From positions 71,013,940 through 71,077,939 of the forward strand of contig CM036754.1 of the NCBI GenBank assembly GCA_020796225.1: a DNA stretch of 64,000 nt, read 5' to 3'. The stretch comes from Arion vulgaris. Its lineage: Eukaryota; Mollusca; Gastropoda; Stylommatophora; Arionidae. Shown here piece by piece: positions 33,542 through 45,346 of this stretch. A program made the position numbers and the translations under genes. The notes beneath the pieces are model-generated. The model was not told the DNA's origin. It was given only the letters and a program-made list of their open reading frames with translations, and did not search any database. Position 1 is the stretch's first letter; every line of letters begins with the position of its first letter.

Positions 33542-36500
33542 GTCAGTCAACTCAACCAACGGCAATAAATTTAATAAAATTCACTGATGATTTTAATCAC
33601 TAATTAATGATGATCAATCGAAATTGTAAATTTAGTAAAGAGTTAGTAGTAGTTATAACTTAAAGGAAATCACACCATGTAGCATGTTATTGATATTTTG
33701 ACAGGTTCGTTGTTTACACAATCACAGACTGAGACAGCATGCATGGATGGCAACAGGATGGTCAATTCAAATTGATGCATGAAAAACTCGATTTCACGGA
33801 TATCTAGCAATTTCTCTTTACTCCGTCCTCATGTTCCAATCATTGTGATTGATTGGGTCCAATGATATGTATGTTTCTTTAATGAAGTGTTGTTGCCACG
33901 TGCAGGCCGCCCTGCCTCATCTTCCCGAAAAACAGGTCTTCCATTAGTGACCATTTAACTGTTCCCTTACAATACAAAGACTACAGAATGTTAATATAAT
34001 AGTGACCAAAACTTTTCAGTTTCCAGGACAATGATGTTTATTATAATTCAATCAATGTTTAGCTTTTGATGTAATGTTTTTATTATATTCTGTACAAATC
34101 TATACAAATGTGTGTCCTATTGGACAGTATTCCCCCATTTTGTCTGGGATTGGATTATGACTAACAACCTAAATCTATGAAGATGACTTTGTTACTAGTA
34201 ACTACATTGAAAAACTGACAAAGTGTTAGGAACAATTTCAGCACTATGTAACTTGTAAGTTCCACTAGAAACTCTGGATTGAAAAACTAATATAAATTAA
34301 ATGTTAGTGATAAGTTGCAACCCTTTTTGCCATTAGAAATTGAAGGGCATAGAGAGAGAAGAGTCTTCTGATTTACTAATGCATCATTATTTTTTTACCA
34401 ATACATCTCATGCAAATTACTAACAATAATGGACATTGTCTTTGCAGGCACGTCTCCCAATGGAAATGATGAGTATGAAAAGATATGAGCTTCCAGTACC
34501 TCCAGCTGGCAAAATGACAGATGTGACTGCATGGCAAGAGTGTGTTGACAACTCACAAGCACAGCTGGAACATCAGTCTCTACGCATTCTTAATCTTGAA
34601 TTAATGTCAGAATATGGAGCATCTGCATGGCGATCCTACAACACTGTGCTCACAAGCATGATTGACCAAGCTCAGAAACACTTACAGGTAAATAACAACA
34701 CTTTGTAAACAAAATAATAATACAAGAAATAATTGTGACATAGTCTTCTACAATGCGGCAGTCTGGCCCTTCTGAACATCCATGTACATTTGGATTCATG
34801 TGGATTTATACCCACCCCGAACAGGAACTAGAATTGGACTGCTTTAGAACTAGGGGACACTTGAGCTTTCTGTGCTGTTCAATGATACAGCAGCCAAGTT
34901 TGGGTTCATTGTGCTAATTTCGCACCACCACATTGCCAGCTGGTCATGCCAAGCTCTACTAAAATCTAGACATGTGTGTCCAATTGTACCATTATACTCT
35001 TTCTACTGCACAAATATTAAAATCAATAAATTGATTTAGCAAATAAAACTTCAGGTACAGTGACCGAGAGGACAAAAGTGCTTTGGTATGTAGCAGAAAC
35101 TGGGATTAAAAGAAATCCACCTGTTTGAACTATGGTTGATGATCATTCGTTCATAATCAACATAATAATGAAATGTGGGGGTTTTTTAAGTAAATATTTC
35201 TAGGTTCTTTCTAACTATAAATGTTGTTTTAATTTATACTTTTTTACCAACTCAGCATCCTCCTTTTTATATGCTATTGTAACTACATATTTCATCTCCA
35301 AATCATTTGCAGTGTTTTTTAATTTAGATGCCATTTGCTTCCCTTCTTAAATTGCTATTGAAATTCAGAAACACAGAAAGACTCTTTAAGTATGACAATC
35401 TCACTACATGTATACTGTATGAGGAGTGAAATGTAATGTAAAATAGCAATCAGACTTTTAAAGCAAATTGTTACAACTTCATAGTTGCACATTAATTCAG
35501 ATAGCCAGTCACAAATCTCCTATTTATGTAACTTTGTCTAAATTTAGAATAGTAAATTAGCAAATGCATGACACTTGGAACACTGAATGCAATGACGACA
35601 AGAAGTGTGAGTGTATTGCTGCCACTTTGATGAAGTTTGCAAGTATGATAAAGTATATGTTCCATAAAAAAAAAGTTGGTGTTCTGCACTGAAATGTGAG
35701 TTGAGAAATCATAAAATTTGACTAAAGTGTATTCGTCTAGAAAAGATTTATACACTAAAGAAGAGAATTATTTATTCCCCTTAAGCCTGTGTGTTGCCGG
35801 GGCCTGCAAGGGTAGCAATAAATAGTAATACTGCAACCTACAAGGCATGTCGTAAGAGGCGACTGAGGTAGAGACCTAGGAGTCTACACTTGTAAGTAAA
35901 AACATTGCAGAAATCGGATGTGCTGGCCTACTTGTTAGAGCATAACTGGCACAGTGTACTTCTTCTTCTTCTGCTCGTTTTTACGACCAACTTTAATCAC
36001 TCTTGTGATATGTTTGATCTTTGCCAAGAACGTGTATAGTTGCACATTGGTTTGGTAGACCCTAAACGCATAGACTTCTACACGTTTAGGACATGTGCAT
36101 CCGATTTCAGCCAAACCTCCTTAGTCGCCTATTACGACATGCGTGGCAGGTAACAGTGGTTCTATTCTTCACACCCTAAATTTGGGCCCCAGTAACCACT
36201 CGGATGGCACAGTGTACAATCGGCCTTAGGCTCAGATCACATACAAATCACAAAAAAGGGTTAATAAGTGGTTGATATGGAACATTCGAAGAAGAAGCAA
36301 AAGATTCCACTAAACACTGTCAAATTTGACAAAGTTTATTCATTTAGAAAAGATCTATACAATAAAGAAAAGAAAAAGCTCATTTATTAATTTTTTTCCG
36401 ATCCAGAAGCACTAGAGCTTTTATCTCTTTGGCTCGGTGCCACGAACACCGTAAATCTGGGAGACCTGTGGCTTTTCTGCCAGCCCACGGAATTGAACCT

Positions 36501-36919
36501 GCACTCACAGAGGGCTAGTCACCTGTAGTCCAAAGCGCTGCGAACACGCTGGGCAAGCGGGCATCTCATTTACTTAAAAACTATTTGAGCAGATAGTCTG
36601 TTTAATGTAATTTGGCATAAGTGGATTACATTAGTGATCCACTAATGTAAACATATGTGTACCATATTTATTTCAATACATGTATTTTTATTCCATCTAT
36701 CAGGAATTGCGCAAGAAGATTCAAGAGATAAACTGGCAGCGGAAAACAGAACAGACCCAATCAGGAGAAAAATTAAGAGATCTAGAAACCAGCTGGGTTG
36801 GGCTTGTTAGTAAGAACTATGAAATTGAAAGAGCTTGTGCAGAAATTGAAAAAGAAATTGCGGATGAAGAACAGAAACAAGCAAGAAAAGGAAGAAAGAG
36901 ACCTCATGATGATTCTTAA
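33338..36919 (+). CDS. BCAS2: BCAS2 / SPF27, pre-mRNA-splicing factor of the Prp19-CDC5L complex
   Basis: Three exons (33338-33541, 34448-34687, 36704-36919) join in phase 0 to give 219 residues; human BCAS2 has 225. The N-terminal [13 protein letters not shown], the [14 protein letters not shown] block, MKRYELP, TAWQECV, QLEHQ, the LELMSEYG block and [11 protein letters not shown] are all hallmark BCAS2 segments. The protein is a nuclear core subunit of the NineTeen (Prp19) complex needed for spliceosome activation; the coiled-coil C-terminal half, in exons 2-3, contacts partners. An in-frame TAA five codons before the ATG fixes the start. Compared with the human protein, the start is shortened by a few residues and the acidic tail is replaced by a Lys/Arg-rich end ([12 protein letters not shown]). 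The gene looks intact and functional. Confidence 0.97.
34448..34687 (+). CDS. BCAS2: BCAS2 exon 2
   Basis: This exon encodes residues 69-148. The acceptor is TTTGCAG| and the donor CAG|GTAAAT. It includes MKRYELP, TAWQECV and the start of the coiled coil. Confidence 0.97.
34688..35700. other. BCAS2 intron 2, unique part
   Basis: No element recognised before the family E insertion at 35787. Confidence 0.45.
35787..36297 (+). mobile_element. Family E element interrupted by D-short
   Basis: E sequence runs to 35959 and resumes at 36205. It lies in BCAS2 intron 2, sense orientation. Confidence 0.88.
35960..36204 (-). mobile_element. D-short element nested in E, perfect 13-bp TSD
   Basis: TGGCACAGTGTAC is duplicated at 35947-35959 and 36205-36217. 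The minus-strand copy is full length. Confidence 0.95.
36407..36567 (-). mobile_element. tRNA-derived SINE, another family
   Basis: The minus strand has GCCCAGCGTGTTCGCAGCGC and, about 60 bases on, the B box GGTTCAATTCC. It ends 140 bases before BCAS2 exon 3. Confidence 0.65.
36704..36919 (+). CDS. BCAS2: BCAS2 exon 3 (terminal)
   Basis: The acceptor is CTATCAG|. The exon encodes residues 149-219, with the conserved INWQRK and [10 protein letters not shown], then a basic tail and TAA. A possible variant polyadenylation signal (AATATAAA) lies about 105 bases after the stop. Confidence 0.97.
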   Translation, partial: ELRKKIQEINWQRKTEQTQSGEKLRDLETSWVGLVSKNYEIERACAEIEKEIADEEQKQARKGRKRPHDDS

Positions 36920-37189
36920 GTTTCATCCAACGTATTGTTTTGAAAGTAGAAAATGATTGTTTTGTATATAACATGAAAGTTGTAAATCTAGTGAGAGCAA
37001 CCAATTATCATCATTGTCATACAATATAAAGCAGAGGCAAAAAAAATTCACTCAAATTAGCAGTTTTTTTCTGTTTGCTTTTTTTACAGTGTCAAGTTGA
37101 CGGCACTAGTCCAATGCCTCTACTTTTACGACATATGTGAAAAAGCTATTATCACTTCTGGAAATTATTAAAATAATGTAAGCTAGTGG

Positions 37190-37845
37190 AATAAGACAAT
37201 CAATGTACCTTATGTTCCAGAAACTAATTAATATGATGGTTACAAAAAGTAACCACAAAAGCCTAAGTCTGAATAACAAGAAGATAAAAGTTATAGTAAT
37301 CTCAGAAAGACAGGCTCAGTCAAAGTAAATGGGATGAATCTAAGACGTCCATCAATTTAAATACTTTGGAACAATGGTATCAGATGGTAGATGCAGATCG
37401 TAAATAAAGAGTAGAATAAGTTAGGCAAAAACTGCAGTCCAGTAAATTATAGGCATTAGATGCTACAAGTTATTGTTAATTGAAGTTATATTGTTCTTCA
37501 GTGCAACATGGAACCTATTCTGACATTTAGATGCGAGTCATTGGCAATAAATAAATAGATAGTAAAATCTTTGGAGGCCACAGAAATGTGGTTTTACAGA
37601 AGAATGCTAAGAATCCCATGGACTGCTAAAATTAATAATGTTGAAAGAGGTCACGGCACAGAGAAAATGTATTATTGATATAAGAAAGAGGCCTTCATAA
37701 CTTTTTGGGCACATGATGAGAAATTGGGATTCGGAACTAATTGTGACAACCAGTAAAATCAATGGGAGGCGAGACAGAGGAAGACAAATAAACAATTCTG
37801 TACAGTCTGGTTTCATGGCACGGGAGAGTCAACATTTTACCTGGT
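37190..37845 (+). mobile_element. LINE-X reverse-transcriptase C-terminal part
   Basis: Plus-strand frames give VHQFKYFGTMVSDGRCRS, EMWFYRRMLRIPWTAKI, FFGHMMRNWDSELIVTT and GRRDRGRQ, with several frame breaks. Confidence 0.8.
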
Positions 37846-39025
37846 GGTTTGGGGTCAAATGCGCAATTCTAGGGACGTTACGGCAGGTTTAGTGAGCTGG
37901 CACTATTCAAGATCCTGTCCCACCTCCACATGGTGACCCTGGAAACAGACAAAGGTTCCTGTCTGGCTAAGCGGGTAGGAATCGAGGGAGAGCTACAGGT
38001 AGTGGTAGAAGTACAAACACGGAAAAGTAATGCAGGTCCAAAATCCCTGAACAAAATGCACGCCTGGCCGATGAAAAGTTGCCCAAATAGTTACTAAACA
38101 TAAGAAACAGTAGTGTCAGTCGTCTGTGAATGGATCCCAACTTCCCCAGAGTAAATGGCTGCAAATAAATTGCTATTTGTGTGGCAAGAATCAATGAGAA
38201 CGATGCGTAACAAATCAAAGGTCTCGACAAGTGTCTCTGAAAACACTGTAGGTATAGTGACGGCGCATGGGAAGTTTGCGGTAAACTCCGTACAAGAGGC
38301 CAAGGACAGATAAATCTATTGGGTAAAGTTGGCAGAGCGCAAATCCTAAAGTTTCATTTTAGCGTCTAATGAAACTGCCTTCCTGAAACAACCGGCACAG
38401 TACTATTCTCACAAATAACATCTCTGAAAAACCAGGGCGGGTGATTGCGAGTGCAAACGCCTAATGAAACAACCTTTTACATTATTTGTGCGTAGCCCCA
38501 GTCTAGTGTTTCCCGGGGCCAGGAAAAATGTAGAGTAGAAACTGTCAAGTGCCGACACGAGCCTCAAAAAGGCTGAGAATGGTCCTACTCCGGAATAAAC
38601 TCAAAGTGGTCAGAAAAGTATGGGTGACAATGTAAAGATTTGACAGGCTGTCCAACTCCAAATATTGGCGAAGGCCGACACTTTTCACGGTGTGTTATAC
38701 GAGTAAATATTCGTCCCAGGACAAGCTTATGTGCCCCAAAAAGACTGAAAAATGTTCCTAATCGAAACATAGTCAGAAAGGCTGCACAGCTCTTTAGCAT
38801 TGATCATAAAGCCCAAATGTACGGCGAAAGATGATCGTAAAGAGAATCCTAGGGCAAGCTACCCTAGTAAATAAAATGCTGGCGAAGTCGGATGTTCTGG
38901 TCTAGTCACCATAGGCGCATAATTGGCGCAACGTAAAAAAAAGGCTGTTCTCAAAGGCTGTTTATATATCACAAAAAGCATAATCAAAATGGCAGAAAAG
39001 AGACGAAGAAGAAGAACTGATAGTC
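37846..39025 (+). mobile_element. Family F element (~1.2 kb, noncoding)
   Basis: It shares with 42415-43689 the blocks GGTGACCCTGGAAACAGAC and GGTAGTGGTAGAAGTACAAA, and ends in an E-like GCTACCCTAGTAAATAAAA segment and a GAAGAAGAAGAA tail. No open frame of note. Confidence 0.7.
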
Positions 39026-39288
39026 TGCGCCAGACGTTTGTAGAGATCTATTAGCGCTTATGCAAACCCGACATGTTACATGATGATGATGATGATGTAC
39101 CATATAATCAGGCTTTTATGAGAAGAACACAAAAATACATGGAAAGAATGCATTTCAGAATTATAAAGTTGCAGGTTATTTGTAAACATGACTTATTTTG
39201 TTAATTAAAACTGTTCCATGGGAACAGTCTAATGATATTTTGACTGTTTTCCTTCCTTTCTTTGAATTTAAAAATTGTCTATATATTC

Positions 39289-39500
39289 TTCTTCTATCGA
39301 CCACTGTTTATGATTTGTATGTGATCTGTGCCAGTTATGCGCCTGCAAGTAAGAAAGCACATTTGATTTCTGCAACGTTTTTTATTTACTAAGATAGCTT
39401 TCCGAGACCCCTATCTCAGTCGCCTCTTGCAAGATGTCCATAGGTTGAAGTGTTACTATTCTTTGCTTCCCTTGCGAGTCCCGGCAACACACAGTTGAGT
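39289..39500 (-). mobile_element. Family E element with short TSD
   Basis: ATATATTC flanks both ends (39281-39288 and 39503-39510). The copy is somewhat diverged. Confidence 0.7.
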
Positions 39501-39596
39501 CCATATATTCAATGTTGTCTCTCGTATAAACTTCAGTCATTTGTAGCTCACACATAGGTCCAAGTAGTTTTATTTCCACTGTTGTTTCACTAGGCT

Positions 39597-39700
39597 AGTG
39601 GGGTCAAAGGCGCATTCATAGGGACAACGTCATAAAAGTTTAGTGAGTTGACACTAAGCAAGATCCTACTCCACATGGTGACCCTGGAAATAGACAGACA
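39597..39700 (+). mobile_element. Family F head fragment
   Basis: It matches the first ~100 bases of 37846 (GGGGTCAAA..CGCA to GGTGACCCTGGAAA). Confidence 0.65.
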
Positions 39701-39714
39701 ACCTGAACAAAGCT

Positions 39715-40060
39715 ATAACCTTTACAGTCATAGTCTTTAAGTGCTACAGAAAAGACAGACGAAAAGGTGGAAAACTAACACTCGTGAGAAACAACATAAG
39801 TGCATATCAGCTTGAGGAGCACATGGAGAGAGTGCCAGATTGTTCATCTCAGGACAACAAGTACAGAACTTTACTTGCTTAACTACTATTATCCAAGTGA
39901 CTGCCAACTGGTCTGGACTCAATTCCAACAAAATAAATATTTTCTAGTATGCGGTGACTTCAATAGCTAGTCACAGCGCTGGGGCTATCATCACATGGAT
40001 AGAAGGTGCTTGAAAACTGGCAACTTATATGCAAAGTTTAATAAACAGTGGAAACCTGAG
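39715..40060 (+). mobile_element. LINE endonuclease-domain fragment
   Basis: Frames give VRNNISAYQLEEHME and CGDFNS followed by WGYHHMDRR. GDFNS is the conserved motif of the apurinic-like endonuclease of non-LTR elements. Confidence 0.65.
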
Positions 40061-40270
40061 AGGACTATAACATGGAACCCACAGGGACAGCGAAAGAAGA
40101 CAGAGAAATACATGAAGACGAGATTTGGAGGCAAAGATCAACAATATAAAGAAGAGCTGGAGGGAGCTGCAGGAGATAGCTAGAGATAGGAAGACTTGGC
40201 ATGAGTTGGTTGAGGGCATATACCCCAATCCGGGTTAAAAAGGTAGAGAGAATCTATGACATAGTAATAA
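40061..40270 (+). mobile_element. LINE-Y tail
   Basis: ACTTGGCATGAGTTGGTTGA...CCAATCCGGG is the LINE-Y end seen also at 28860 and 54560 (minus). Confidence 0.65.
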
Positions 40271-40289
40271 CTGTTGATCGCAAGCGATG

Positions 40290-40914
40290 ATGACAATAGC
40301 CTCAGACGTGTGCTGGAGGTGACTGTAGAATCCAATCATAGAACATAATCCCTACCACAGGAGGGGACACATGATCTAGGTTAGATATGTGGGTGTTCTG
40401 TCTTTTCATGCAGCTCGTTATCTATGTGCCTCAACGGCACGGTGATTCTCAGCTATGTGGATTTTTCTTATGTTGTTACAGCACCACATTTGGCGATCTT
40501 GCGTCAGGGATTCCTAGCATGTGGTGTCTATATCGAAGCATTTCAGAAACACTTTGAGAGTGTCTTTAAAGCGTTTTTTCTGTCCACCAGCAGAACGTCT
40601 ACCCCCTTCAAGCTCACCAAACATCACCGACATAGTAAGAAGATTCCAGACATACCATTACATCAACGACTGCGCCATTGTCAGCCGTTGCATGATGCAC
40701 TATCCTTATGATGCTACTAATCCGATTGCATCATGCACGAAGAGCAACAAGTGCAGGAAACGGTTTGAAACTGCAGTGATTGCCTGTGGTTATTCACTTT
40801 GTTATCGTTGTAAAAATGACACTGTTGGTGTTCGTGAAATGAAATGGTGGACAGTCTCTAAACTATTTCTTCAACAAGTTTATTACTCACAGGTACTATG
40901 CACAGGACTGCTCC
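40290..40914. other. Unassigned, probably LINE-derived
   Basis: Two overlapping open frames (to 176 codons in the longer) carry no motif I recognise before the LINE-S part begins. Confidence 0.35.
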
Positions 40915-41440
40915 AAAGAGATCTCAAGAAGATTGGCAATAGCAATCAAGAAGTTAAACACAATGAAGAACATGTGGCAAAGCAACTGCAAAATACTAAA
41001 ATTAAAAATATTGAGAGCATGCATTTTCTCAGTGGCTACTTATGGTTGTGAATCATTGACTATTACACAAAAATTAACGAAAATCCAGTCCTTCGAAACT
41101 AAATGTTACAGAAAGATCCTACGAATACCATGGACAGAAAAAGAAAGAACACTGATGTCCTGAAAGAACTAAATTTTAAAGAGAGTTGGCTGATAAACAA
41201 CATACTATACAGAAAAATTAGATACTTTGGTCACATCAAGCATCACGATGGCCTGGAAAGAACAATGCTAGAGGGCAGGGTCCCAGGACACAGAGGCAGA
41301 CCAAGAAAAAGATGGCTACAAGATATTAAAGAAACCATGACCATCGACGAAGTGGGTGAACTGGCAAGAGACAGAGTGAATTTCAGATGTGCTGCAAAGA
41401 GAGCAACATCCTATAAAGGATATGTACCTTGATGATGATG
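40915..41440 (+). mobile_element. LINE-S reverse-transcriptase C-terminus
   Basis: RACIFSVATYGCESLTITQK, CYRKILRIPWTEKERT, KIRYFGHIKHHDGLE and RGRPRKRWLQDIKETMT are all present across one frameshift. It ends YKGYVP-stop then TGATGATGATGA. Confidence 0.85.
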
Positions 41441-41509
41441 ACTATGCACATATCAACATTGTAGTTTACACATTACTAAACGCAGTCCAGTACATCTATA
41501 ACACAATCT

Positions 41510-41640
41510 CATCATCATCAAATAACTTGTCATGAGCAGAACTTTGCCACCTTAACAGTCCTTCGGAATTTCTCTCATAGGCCAGATGTCTCGCCTCTGC
41601 AGCCATCATGTTCAAACTATCAGTTGCAACCTGACATTAT
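41510..41640 (-). mobile_element. LINE-V tail fragment
   Basis: It matches the last ~120 bases of LINE-V (CATCAAATAACTTGTCATGA on the plus strand). Confidence 0.7.
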
Positions 41641-41644
41641 CTAC

Positions 41645-44010
41645 ATGTCAATATAGATGGATACTGCAGTAAAACTTTGTAGAATGGCGAAACACGTAAT
41701 AATAAAGTACTGTAGTTTTACAAAACAATGACAATACACAGCAACGTTTTGACCAAAAAGGCCTTTATCAAACAAACGATACAACAAAAGTGATGAATGT
41801 CACAGAACACCACATATAGACTTTAACAAAGATATTACAAAGGTTGAACATGAATGAAAATATGTGACTAAAAACGAAATAAATACAGAAAAACTAGAAG
41901 TGGAAAAAGAATAGAAACAATACAAAAATCAAGTAAATATATGACTCGTATACATTTAACATGTACACATATAAAATATAGAGCATGAGAAGAGAAAGTA
42001 CTAAGAAGCATAGGAATGTTGAGTCCATGAAGTCGCAAGGCACCATGTAAAGAAATAAAGCGATTCTCCAGAGCAAATCGACTACGATCATCAGATGAAC
42101 ATGATCGGATGGCAGTGACCTGGACGTCGCGAGCACCCAAAATGGTCAGTTCCATTTAAATGAGGGGCTACAGGAGTCACAGAGCATTGGCGTATATAGC
42201 GTAGTTGTTGGCCGAAACGGTCACTGAATATTTTGCCTGTTTCGCCGATATATGCCTTAGCACACCGCTTGCAAGTGATAGCGTAGATTATATTTCGGGA
42301 CTCGCAAGTAAAACCATCTTCAATAACAAACGTGGCAAAAGGGAAAAAGATACAGTACAAGTCTGTATCACATAAGCACACATATTGCAACGCCGACGCC
42401 ACATGGCCCTCATGAGGTCATGGTGGTAACATGAGCCAGGGTTAGCGAGGGGCGCGCTAACCAAGACCCTGCCCCCAACCTCCACGCGGTGACCCTGGAA
42501 ACAGACTATGGTTCCGGTCTGGCTAAGAGGGGAGGGATCGGGGAGAGAAAACTACTGGTAGTGGTAGCAGTGCAAGTACGGAAACACGATAAAGATACAT
42601 ACAAACAAAATGCACAAATCTCCTGACCGATGTCCAACAAGATATTGCCCAAGCCCCTGAACGCAAAGAAACAGCAACGAAACGTCTCAGACATGGATGA
42701 GAGGTGCATCCAGTGACCAAACGTATGCCCACGTAGGGCGAAGCTCGAAGCCCTGAGGAGGGCAAACATTGCGAGCCCGTCGGCAAGAATAAATAAGACA
42801 GGACCGTAACGAATAAAAGTCTACCCTCGTGTTGGTGCGAGAGAAGATTGCAGCTGACCCCGCATTGGTAGCCTGGTGCAGATACATGTACTGGGCAAGG
42901 TTTGCCGAGCGCAAAAGAACAAGTTGCGTTTAGTGCATAACGAAACTACCCGCCCTGGGAAAACCGTGCAAGGTACTGTGCGATTAAAATTAACATCCCG
43001 GAAGAACTGAGGTTGGTGATCCCTAACGGAACTGCCAGCCTTGGGGCAACCGGGCAAGGTTCGATTGCAGTCGTAACTAACATCCCCGGAATAACTGGGG
43101 CGGGTGATGGCGGCGAGCGCAAAATCCTCAGTTACGCTGATAGTGCCGACTGAAACGACCCTCTACATTGTTTGTACTCGGCCCCATGCCAGTGCTTTCG
43201 AGGTTAATTGCAAATTGCCACGTACCAATACGCGTCTAGAAGAGGCTGAGAATGTTCCTTCCCGGATCAAACTCAAAATGTACGGTAAAGCAAGGCCGAC
43301 AATGTACGGATCAAACAGGAAGTTCGGGTCTGAACATTGGCGAAGGCCGATACTTTACACGGTGTTTTATACGAATAAGACGCTGTCCGAGGATAAGCTT
43401 ACAAGCCCCGATAAATATTTCTCAGTCAGAACGGGCATAAACAGCGTAACTCACTGTCCCGGCGTAGATCACAAAGCCCAAAAATACGGCAAAGCTGATC
43501 GAACCCTAGGGAAAGCTCACCCTAGTAAATCAAAAGCTGGCTGAAAACGAACACCCCACCGAAGGATAAGCAACTGGGCTCCAATAGGTGCTGAAGGCTG
43601 GTGCACGTACATCACGTTCTGATGTGTGGCTGTTTATATATCACAATGAGAATGATTAAAACAGGCCTAGAACGATTGAAGAAGAAGAAGATGACGGAAT
43701 AAAACATTTTTCACCAGTGAACTATAGGGGTGGAAAGTTAAGATAAGTTTTACCCTGTCAGAGTTAGCAGTCCTATGCTGGTTGGTAAGGGCCCGCTGGC
43801 GAGTAATTTTCTGAACTCGATGCATAGCAGATACAACCACCGTCTCCGGGTATAGGCGCTTGCTGAAGAAATCAAGCATCTCACGAGCTCTCAAGAAAAT
43901 CATCGTCCTCGCTGTAAAGGCGACGAAGGCGCAAGAGCTATGAGAATGGCAAAGAATTTCGACAAGCCTGGGGGTGGGAAGAAGTATAAAGGAGAAAACT
44001 ATGTGCACCA
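41645..44010 (-). mobile_element. Penelope-like element (GIY-YIG), with family F in its middle
   Basis: The minus strand at 42402-42091 encodes NIIYAITCKRCAKAYIGETG and then DRFGQQLRYIR, the GIY-YIG endonuclease of Penelope-like elements. The right-hand part (44008-43690) reads LYPETVVVSAMHRVQ and VKLILTFHPYSS, like the linker before that domain. A family F element occupies 42415-43689 between them. Joining the two parts is inference. Confidence 0.7.
42415..43689 (+). mobile_element. Family F element, longer form
   Basis: It aligns in patches with 37846-39025. It is GC-richer than its surroundings and contains an internal ~90-bp duplication (42946-43020 and 43021-43110, each with AACATCCC(C)GGAA and GGTGATS). 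It ends GATTGAAGAAGAAGAAG. The 146-codon open frame inside is probably chance. Confidence 0.7.
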
Positions 44011-44016
44011 GTAGGC

Positions 44017-44530
44017 TTATAATATACTGATGCAGTGATAGTGGATAGGTTCTAAGTTCTTGTATCTGCTATTCATCGAGTTCAGAAAATTACTCGCCAG
44101 CAGACCCTTACCAGCCATGTCTCTCCACAATTGTCTGTGCTTGGTGCATGTAATCAGTTCTAACGTCGATCTTTTGTCGAACCATGATGTCAGACCATCC
44201 AACATCTTCTCCCTTTGTCTTCCACGATCTCTCCTTCTCTGAATTTTACCTGTAGTCACCAAATGTTCTAAACCTTCTGTTCACATTACATGCCCGAATA
44301 ACCTTGATTGTCTGATTCTTATTCTATTGACAAGGTTTCTTTGAGTGCAGACCTGATTTAAAAACCTTCCTCATTTATTTATTAGCTGTACATGGAATTT
44401 TCAGCATTCTTCTGTAAAACCACATCTCTGTGGCTTTCAATGATCGTATTGATTGTTTGTTCATTGTCCATGATTTGCTGCCATACATTAGGTATTGGTT
44501 CAATATAGCACTGGGGTACTCGTTTTCGCA
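44017..44530 (-). mobile_element. LINE-X C-terminal part
   Basis: The minus strand encodes [20 protein letters not shown] at one end and AENSMYS-type frames matching 37560 at the other. Confidence 0.75.
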
Positions 44531-44699
44531 CTGTCATTGGTAGCGAGTTCACGCTTAGTGTGTTCTTCATTTTCCTAAACGCTGCTTTCGCTTGAGCTAT
44601 TCTACTTCTAATCTACGCCTAGGCAACGTACTTCTAACATAGACCAGGACATATAGCCTATGTAAAAGATACAATTCGAAGGAATGTTATAATTAAAAG

Positions 44700-45346
44700 T
44701 TATAGCGACATACGCCAATGCTCTGTGACCCCTGTAGCCACCCATTTCAATGACACTGGCCATTTAGGTGCTCACGATGTCCAGGTCACAGCCATCCGAT
44801 CATGTTCCTCGGATGATCGCAGTCGATTTGCTCTGGAGAATCGGTTGATTTCTTTGTATGGTACCTTGCGACCACGCGGGCTCAACGTATTACATTCTTA
44901 TGCTTCTTAGTACTTTCTCTTCCCATGCTTTGTAATCTATATGGGTATATGCTGCATGTATTCGTGTTATATTCCATTCTTATGCTTCTTAGTACTTTCT
45001 CTTCCCCTGCTTTGTAATCTATATGGGTATATGTTGCATGTATTCAAGTTATATATTTACTAGATGTTTCATTGTTTCTTTTCCTTTCTATTTCTAGTTT
45101 TTATGTGTGTTTTTGTGTTACTTTTATTTCGTTATTCGTTTTTATTCCAGATTTTCCTTAGATACGTTTGTATTTGGTCGTCCATTTGTGTTTCATTTTA
45201 ATTTGTCACTCCTGTTTGTTCGTTTGCTTGATAAAGGCCTTGTTGGTCGAAACGTTGCTGTATTTTGTCATTGTTTTGTAATTTGTAAAACTACAGTACT
45301 TTGTGATTACGTGTTTTGCCAATCAAATAGTTTTACTGCAGTTCCA
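44700..45346 (+). mobile_element. Penelope-like element, 5'-truncated
   Basis: It encodes the end of the GIY-YIG region (TPVATHFNDTGHLG, then RSRFALENRLISLYGTLRPR). A ~75-bp tandem pair (CTTATGCTTCTTAGTACTTT...) and the terminal segment with TTGATAAAGGCCTTGTTGGT follow. It ends at a short (TA)n run. Confidence 0.8.

Noticed and set aside
40521..41051. 176-codon open frame as a host gene
   Set aside because: Its last third reads into LINE-S reverse-transcriptase sequence in another frame; the first part has no known motif.
43104..43544. 146-codon open frame in the family F element
   Set aside because: The other copy of the element does not keep the frame, and no domain is recognisable.
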